Shown in pieces: positions 59,995 through 64,000 of a DNA stretch of 64,000 nucleotides (position 1 is its first letter; the number at the start of each line of letters is the position of its first letter). The stretch covers positions 107,408-171,407 of the forward strand of contig DATGMP010000130.1 in NCBI GenBank assembly GCA_035293565.1, in the 5' to 3' direction. The stretch comes from DATGMP01 sp035293565. Its GTDB lineage: Bacteria > Pseudomonadota > Alphaproteobacteria > BOG-932 > Roseiterribacteraceae. The notes beneath the pieces were generated by a model that worked only from the letters and a program-made list of their open reading frames with translations, was not told the origin of the DNA and made no database searches. The position numbers were made by a program, and so were the translations under genes.

Positions 59995-60765
59995 TCAATC
60001 CTTCAAGAAGTTGGGATCCGCGCGGAGCGCGCGGCGGGCGTAATAGGCGAAGTTCGCGTCGATGATCTGGGGTTTCAGCATGAAGTCGTGCGCCTCGCGC
60101 CCGAGTTCGGGTGGGATCGGCTTCATCGTTCCGGCCGCGCGGGCGAGGAGCTGCATGCGCGCGGCGCGCTCGAGGAAGATCGCGAGGTAAGCTGCCTGTT
60201 CGACCGTTGCGCCGGTCGTGAGCAGCCCGTGATGGGCAAGCAGAATGCTGCGCTTTTCACCCAACGCTTCGCTGATGATGCGACCTTCCTGGTCGCCGAT
60301 CGGCACGCCCGGCCATTCGGCGAGATAGGCGCAATCCTCGTAGAACATGGCGGCGTCCATATGCGTCGCCGTCAACGGCTCGCCGATCGTGGACAGTGCC
60401 GACGCATGGGGCGGGTGCGTGTGGATGATGCAGCGCACGTCCGGCCGTGCGCGATAGATCCAGAGATGGAAGCGCGCGCCGGGATTGGGCGTCCCATCGC
60501 CTTCGATCACGCGAAGATCATCGTCGACCGTGACCAGATCGCGCGGCCGCGCTTCGTCGAAGCCGATGCCGAAGCCGAGCGTAAGATAAGCGCCTGGCGC
60601 CCCACTGTGCGCCGTGATCTGCCCGGCGGTCCCGGATTCGTGTCCTTCCTGTCCGAGCATGCGGCAGGCAAGCGCCATCTTTTCGGGAAGCGACCAGGAT
60701 TGCGCCGCCGCAGCTTCGCCCATTTCGCGCGTGACGCGACCGTCGAAATAGGCTTTTGGTCGCAT
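59995..60765 (-). CDS. class II aldolase/adducin family protein
   Basis: A 256-residue aldolase-type metalloenzyme. The zinc-binding His pair is in IIHTHPPHASAL, the acidic site and Gly in ALGEKRSILLAHHGLLTTG, and the adducin-like region continues with TVEQAAYLAIFLERAAR. It may retro-aldol cleave a hydroxy-keto acid or decarboxylate one. Its start (60765) lies 11 bases downstream of the meta-cleavage hydrolase stop (60777), and the SDR follows by 8 bases. An ATG at 60804 would overlap the hydrolase. Aldol cleavage is a plausible step after ring fission. Confidence 0.87.
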   Translation of the reverse strand: MRPKAYFDGRVTREMGEAAAAQSWSLPEKMALACRMLGQEGHESGTAGQITAHSGAPGAYLTLGFGIGFDEARPRDLVTVDDDLRVIEGDGTPNPGARFHLWIYRARPDVRCIIHTHPPHASALSTIGEPLTATHMDAAMFYEDCAYLAEWPGVPIGDQEGRIISEALGEKRSILLAHHGLLTTGATVEQAAYLAIFLERAARMQLLARAAGTMKPIPPELGREAHDFMLKPQIIDANFAYYARRALRADPNFLKD

Positions 60766-60776
60766 CGTGGCGGCGC

Positions 60777-61631
60777 TTATGCCTTTTCCAGGAAGTCGAG
60801 GCACTCCGCATTGAAGCGGTCGCGCTCCTCGATCATGAACCAGTGGCCGGCTTCGTCGGAGAGCACGATGCGCGCGTCGGGCAGCGCCTCGCGCAGCACC
60901 TCATTTTGCTCATAGGGCAGGAAGCGATCGTAGCGACCCCAGAAGCCCAGCACCGGGCATTTGATCTCGCGGAGCTGCGGCACGGTGTAATAGGGAGTCT
61001 GCAGCGTCTCGTAGAGCACCATCGGCTGCTCCATCGCGATCGGGAAACGCTCGGCGATGATCTCGTCGGTGACGTCGGCCGGATCGTGAACCAAGAGCTC
61101 GACCAGAGCGCGGAAGCTCTTCTCCGCTTCAGCGCGATCGGTCGGTCGTTCCTTCGCCCATTTCCACATCGCCTGCAGGCCGGGCGACACGCCGACGAAT
61201 TTGCGCGGATCGACAACGCCGCCCGGCGCCATCAGGATCAGCTTCGCGACATCCTCGGGATAAGCCATCACGTAGTGCAGCGCGATGCCGCCGCCCAAGG
61301 AGTTGCCCACGGGCACGATGCCGGTGACGCCCTTCTCCTTCAGCAGGCTCCGCATCGCCGCGACATGGATGGTCGAGTGGTAGTAGATGTCGGCCGGCTT
61401 GTCGGAGAGGCCGAAACCCAGGCAGTCGGGCACCAGCCCGTAATAGCCGTGCGCGGCCAGGAACTCGGCATTCTCCTTGAAGTTGCTGTAGCCGCTCGCG
61501 CCGGGACCGCCGCCGTGAAGAAACAGCAGCGTCGGCTTGCGCGGATTGGGCACGCCGAACTCGTGGTAATGGAGCCGGTAGCCCGAGCCCAGCGTGTGAT
61601 ACTTGCCGACCGGAATGCAGGGCATGCTCAT
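60777..61631 (-). CDS. meta-cleavage product hydrolase (HsaD/BphD-like alpha/beta hydrolase)
   Basis: A 284-residue C-C bond hydrolase. The oxyanion motif FLHGGGPGASGYSNF (residues 38-52) is the hallmark of the MhpC/BphD/HsaD group. The triad is Ser111 (VGNSLGGGIA), Asp235 (GRYDRF) and His263 (AGHWFM). It would cleave the vinylogous 1,5-diketone made by the adjacent extradiol dioxygenase. The ATG at 61631 follows AGGAG by 6 bases. Its start lies 17 bases downstream of the dioxygenase stop, in the same operon. Confidence 0.92.
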   Translation of the reverse strand: MSMPCIPVGKYHTLGSGYRLHYHEFGVPNPRKPTLLFLHGGGPGASGYSNFKENAEFLAAHGYYGLVPDCLGFGLSDKPADIYYHSTIHVAAMRSLLKEKGVTGIVPVGNSLGGGIALHYVMAYPEDVAKLILMAPGGVVDPRKFVGVSPGLQAMWKWAKERPTDRAEAEKSFRALVELLVHDPADVTDEIIAERFPIAMEQPMVLYETLQTPYYTVPQLREIKCPVLGFWGRYDRFLPYEQNEVLREALPDARIVLSDEAGHWFMIEERDRFNAECLDFLEKA

Positions 61632-61648
61632 GATGTGCTCCTGGCGAA

Positions 61649-62539
61649 TTACTTGGCAGGCGGCGCCATCAGGAATTTGTGGCCCCAATGGCTGCCCCGC
61701 GTGGTCTCGAAGACCGTGTGGGTCGTCCAGTCCTTCACGACGCCGCCGGTGCCGTACTCCATCTGAAACCCGCCGGGCGTCATCATGTAGAAGGAGATCA
61801 TCTCGTCATTGACGTGCCGGCCGAGGGTCAGGGTGAGCTGAACGCCATTCTGCTCCACCCGGTCGAGCGCACGGCCAACCTCGTCCATCGAATCGACCTC
61901 GACCATCATGTGGTTGCAGCCCGTCGGATCGCCGAGCTCCGCGAAGGCCAGGCTGTGCTGCCGGCCATTGTCGCAATGCATGAAATAGACGCTGATCGGC
62001 GGCGCATTGGGTGCCAGCGTCAGATGCAGCAGGTCGCCGACACCGAAGCCCATCACCTTGCTCCAGAATTCGACCGTCGGCTGAATGTTCGGCGCCGGCA
62101 GCACGACATGGCCGAGGCCCAGATTTCGCGTGATGAAGCGGGTGCCGAGCGGCGACACGAAGCGGGTGAAGGCCGCCACATGGCCCCAGGAGACTTCGTG
62201 CCTCAGCCCCGCCGGGTCGCGGAACGAGAAGAAGTCCTGCACTTTGCGCATCTGGGCTTCCGGCTTTGAGCCGGCTTCGACGCCCGTCCCGGATTTCTCG
62301 ATCCGCGCGCGGATGGCGTGGAAGCTCGCCTCGTCGGCGGCCGCCCAGCCGGACGCGAAAAGCTGGTCGCGATCGCTCTTCTGGATCGCGAGGCGGAAGT
62401 CGCGCTCGTCCATCTTCAGGTAGAGGACCCCGTCCGGCCCGTCGACCGCGGCCATGCCCAGCACCTTGGTGCCGTAATCGCGCCACTTCCCGAGGTCGGG
62501 CGAGCCGATGACGACATAGCCCAGTTCCCTGATGCTCAT
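61649..62539 (-). CDS. type I extradiol dioxygenase (BphC/HsaC-like VOC)
   Basis: A 296-residue two-domain VOC enzyme that opens a catechol ring next to the hydroxyls with O2. Iron ligands are His144 (LGHVVLP), His210 (NHMMVEV) and Glu261 (FQMEYGT). His195 (RQHS) and His241 (GRHVND) match the catalytic histidines of BphC/HsaC. The length is that of BphC and HsaC. It is the first gene of the operon with hydrolase, aldolase and SDR, divergent from the HsaA-like monooxygenase gene, with a palindrome in the gap. Confidence 0.93.
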   Translation of the reverse strand: MSIRELGYVVIGSPDLGKWRDYGTKVLGMAAVDGPDGVLYLKMDERDFRLAIQKSDRDQLFASGWAAADEASFHAIRARIEKSGTGVEAGSKPEAQMRKVQDFFSFRDPAGLRHEVSWGHVAAFTRFVSPLGTRFITRNLGLGHVVLPAPNIQPTVEFWSKVMGFGVGDLLHLTLAPNAPPISVYFMHCDNGRQHSLAFAELGDPTGCNHMMVEVDSMDEVGRALDRVEQNGVQLTLTLGRHVNDEMISFYMMTPGGFQMEYGTGGVVKDWTTHTVFETTRGSHWGHKFLMAPPAK

Positions 62540-62596
62540 TTCCCCTCCTCGCCGATGCGCTCTTGATCTCGGCGGCTTTATCTGTGAAGCAGAGTT

Positions 62597-62610
62597 ATCC
62601 TTATAAGGAT
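62597..62610. promoter_or_regulatory. 14-base perfect palindrome, probable operator of the ring-cleavage genes
   Basis: ATCCTTATAAGGAT is a perfect palindrome in the 104-base gap between the divergent dioxygenase and HsaA-like genes, an ideal place for a shared regulator. Size and AT-rich centre fit a TetR-, MarR- or GntR-type dimer. No such regulator gene is seen inside the cluster. Confidence 0.5.
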
Positions 62611-62643
62611 GGACATTAGGCGATGCGGGAGGGGAGGGAAAGC

Positions 62644-63855
62644 GTGAAAGAAGCTGCGGCGGGGGAGGTTCCCTCCCCGGAGGCGCTGATCGCGTCCGCT
62701 CGGGCCATGATCCCGACCCTCAAGGCCCGCGCGGACGCGCAGACGGCCGCCCGGCGGATCCTGCCCGAGACGATCGCCGATATGAAGGCGGCCGGCTTCT
62801 TCCGCGTGCTGCAGCCGAGGCGCTGGGGCGGCTACGAGATGAGCCCGCGCATTTTCGCCGAAATCCAGATGGCTTTGGCCGAGGGCGACATGTCGACCGC
62901 CTGGGTCTATGGGGTTGTCGGCGTGCATGCTTTCCAGATCGCGCTGTTCGACGACCGCGCCGCGCGCGACGTGTGGGGCGAGGATAATTCGATCCTGATC
63001 GCCTCGACCTACATGCCGACCGGCCGTGCGACGCCGGCCGAGGGCGGCTGGCGCTTCAGCGGCAAATGGAAGTTTTCGAGCGGGGTCGAGCATTGCCAAT
63101 GGATCTTCCTGGGCGGGCTCACGCCCAAGGACGACGCGGCGGGCCCAGGATCAAAAGGAGGCGGCGGCGACTATTGCACCTTCCTGCTGCCCCGCAAGGA
63201 TTTCCGGATCGTCGATACGTGGGACGTGCTGGGCCTCAAGGGCACCGGCAGCCAGGACATCGAGGTGACGGACGTCTTCGTGCCCGACTACCGGGTCCAC
63301 AAGACCTCCGACGCCTATCTCGGCACCAGCCCAGGCAATGCCGTGAACACCGGCCACCTCTATCGCTATCCCTTCGTCCAGGTGTTCTTCCGCGCGGTCA
63401 CGAATGGCTGCATCGGCGCGCTGCAGGGGATGCTCGATTCCTTCCGCACCTATGCGGCGGCCCGGATCACGACGACCGGCCAGTCGACCGCGCGCGATCC
63501 CGATGCGCAGCTCATCGCCGCCGACGCCGCCGCGGCGATCGATGAGATGAAAAGCATCCTGCATCGCAATTTCGCGACGCTCGACGAGTATGCGCGCAAA
63601 GGCGAGCGGGCGCCGACGGAGCTTCGCCTGCTTTATCGCCACCAATCCTCATCGGTGGCCGACCGGTGCCTGGAGCTCGCCGCCCGCATGTTCAAGAGCA
63701 TGGGCGGCTCGGGTCTCTTCGCGACCCAGCCCTTCGGCCGCATCTATGCCGACCTGATCGCCGCCCGCCAGCACGTCTCCAACCAGAACCAGATCACCGG
63801 CCGCGGTTATGGCGCGGTGCTGCTCGGGCTGGAGAACCAGGATTTGATGCTGTAG
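62644..63855 (+). CDS. flavin-dependent monooxygenase, oxygenase subunit (HsaA/acyl-CoA dehydrogenase fold)
   Basis: A 403-residue protein with the acyl-CoA dehydrogenase fold. Features include ADMKAAGFFRVLQPRRWGGY, then SGKWKFSSGVEHCQWIFLGG, VLGLKGTGSQDIEVTDVFVP and late MFKSMGGSGLFATQPFGRIY. This is the pattern of HsaA and related two-component phenol hydroxylases, which use reduced FMN to hydroxylate a phenolic ring before ring cleavage. Its reductase (HsaB) is not in the window. I use GTG at 62644, behind a GGAGGGGAGGG run; an ATG at 62623 would add 7 residues. Its stop touches the predicted end of an IS element. Confidence 0.88.
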   Translation: MKEAAAGEVPSPEALIASARAMIPTLKARADAQTAARRILPETIADMKAAGFFRVLQPRRWGGYEMSPRIFAEIQMALAEGDMSTAWVYGVVGVHAFQIALFDDRAARDVWGEDNSILIASTYMPTGRATPAEGGWRFSGKWKFSSGVEHCQWIFLGGLTPKDDAAGPGSKGGGGDYCTFLLPRKDFRIVDTWDVLGLKGTGSQDIEVTDVFVPDYRVHKTSDAYLGTSPGNAVNTGHLYRYPFVQVFFRAVTNGCIGALQGMLDSFRTYAAARITTTGQSTARDPDAQLIAADAAAAIDEMKSILHRNFATLDEYARKGERAPTELRLLYRHQSSSVADRCLELAARMFKSMGGSGLFATQPFGRIYADLIAARQHVSNQNQITGRGYGAVLLGLENQDLML

Positions 63856-64000
63856 GGGCCTTATACCAGGAGCCTTAGCCTTTGACACACGCCCATGCCC
63901 TGGTGCCGATTGAGACGATACGTTCGGGGTCGTTGGCGATGAAGTTCCAGGCGTCTTCGCAGGCGGTCAGGATAGCATCGTAGCTGTCCCACACGAGGCT
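63853..64000 (-). mobile_element. IS630-type insertion sequence, right-edge fragment
   Basis: The C-terminal transposase frame and its 3' end are present and continue beyond the window. Just outside the transposase stop, the plus strand reads TAGGGGCCTTATACCAGGAG from 63853. IS630 elements insert at TA, so this TA may be the target site and GGGGCC the element tip. That would put the tip exactly at the stop codon of the monooxygenase gene. The tip assignment is inference. Confidence 0.5.
63875..64000 (-). CDS. IS630 family transposase, C-terminal fragment
   Basis: The reverse strand encodes 41 residues, including AILTACEDAWNFIANDPERI, then VSIGTRAWACVKG and stop (TAA at 63875-63877). The pattern D-A-W-N...I-x-S-I-G-x-R-x-W-A is the typical C terminus of IS630/Tc1-type DDE transposases. 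The catalytic residues lie outside the window. The right edge, not a mutation, causes the truncation seen here. Confidence 0.75.
   Translation of the reverse strand, partial: SLVWDSYDAILTACEDAWNFIANDPERIVSIGTRAWACVKG

Noticed and set aside
1..64000. CRISPR arrays, tRNA or rRNA genes, replication origin
   Set aside because: No regularly spaced direct repeats, no tRNA cloverleaf pattern, no rRNA-like sequence and no DnaA-box cluster were found on reading, although a dedicated scan could still find a tRNA.

Overview
The window is 64 kb of GC-rich, gene-dense bacterial chromosome. Gene content and intergenic repeats point to an alphaproteobacterium with a large metabolic repertoire. The repeats are GTCATGCCCGG and GTCATTTCCGCG type hairpins, which I know as common in Rhizobiales, Rhodospirillales and Sphingomonadales genomes. 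I cannot name the order or genus from sequence alone. I saw no rRNA, tRNA, CRISPR array, integrase or prophage. The only transposase is an IS630-type 3' end cut by the right edge.

Layout. 1-5850: a metallo-beta-lactamase-fold hydrolase, then a leftward operon (DapA-like protein, acyl-CoA ligase, alpha/beta hydrolase) and an amidohydrolase. 5962-9740: an XRE-type regulator divergent from an SDR / luciferase-like monooxygenase (LLM) / cytochrome P450 operon. 9785-12862: a leftward four-gene operon of a lipocalin-like protein, a small protein, an aminoglycoside-phosphotransferase-fold kinase and a deazaflavin-type reductase. 13014-16899: a membrane protein, a B12-binding radical SAM enzyme, dodecin, and three small helical proteins that look like one family. 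17026-20483: a sterol-desaturase-family membrane enzyme behind a TetR-like operator, an AraC regulator, two tandem secreted paralogues with a 54-residue secreted ORF, and a Phd/PIN toxin-antitoxin pair. 20486-24503: a leftward dehydrogenase / SDR / LLM operon beside a second P450. 24541-31761: exported proteins, an acyltransferase, a D-aminoacylase-like amidohydrolase and a ketosteroid-dehydrogenase-like flavoprotein.

32101-39633: GTP-dependent PEP carboxykinase, followed by a four-gene block of exported proteins (an unknown secreted protein, a DUF1592-type protein with a CxxCH haem site, a DUF1552-type protein, and a COG4315 repeat protein). 39804-47622: EthD-like protein, enoyl-CoA hydratase, HSL-type esterase, HAD phosphatase with SemiSWEET, Zn-alcohol dehydrogenase, and an IclR regulator divergent from SDR / SMP-30 lactonase / SnoaL genes. 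47635-52899: an MFS / carboxymuconolactone-decarboxylase / LLM / fumarylacetoacetase operon, then a cupin and LLM pair. 52990-58529: a TauD-type dioxygenase divergent from an AtzG/AtzE-like amidase pair, then unknown proteins. 58662-63855: SnoaL, SDR, class II aldolase, meta-cleavage hydrolase, type I extradiol dioxygenase and an HsaA-like flavin monooxygenase.

Together the genes form a catabolic island: acyl-CoA activation, beta-oxidation, hydroxylation, ring cleavage and C-C hydrolysis. The hydrolase / extradiol dioxygenase / HsaA-like trio and the KstD-like flavoprotein suggest steroid-like or other polycyclic substrates, but no substrate can be proved here. The most interesting uncharacterised blocks are the exported DUF1592/DUF1552/COG4315 module, the three-member small-protein family around dodecin, and repeated use of LLM/deazaflavin-type oxidoreductases beside P450s.
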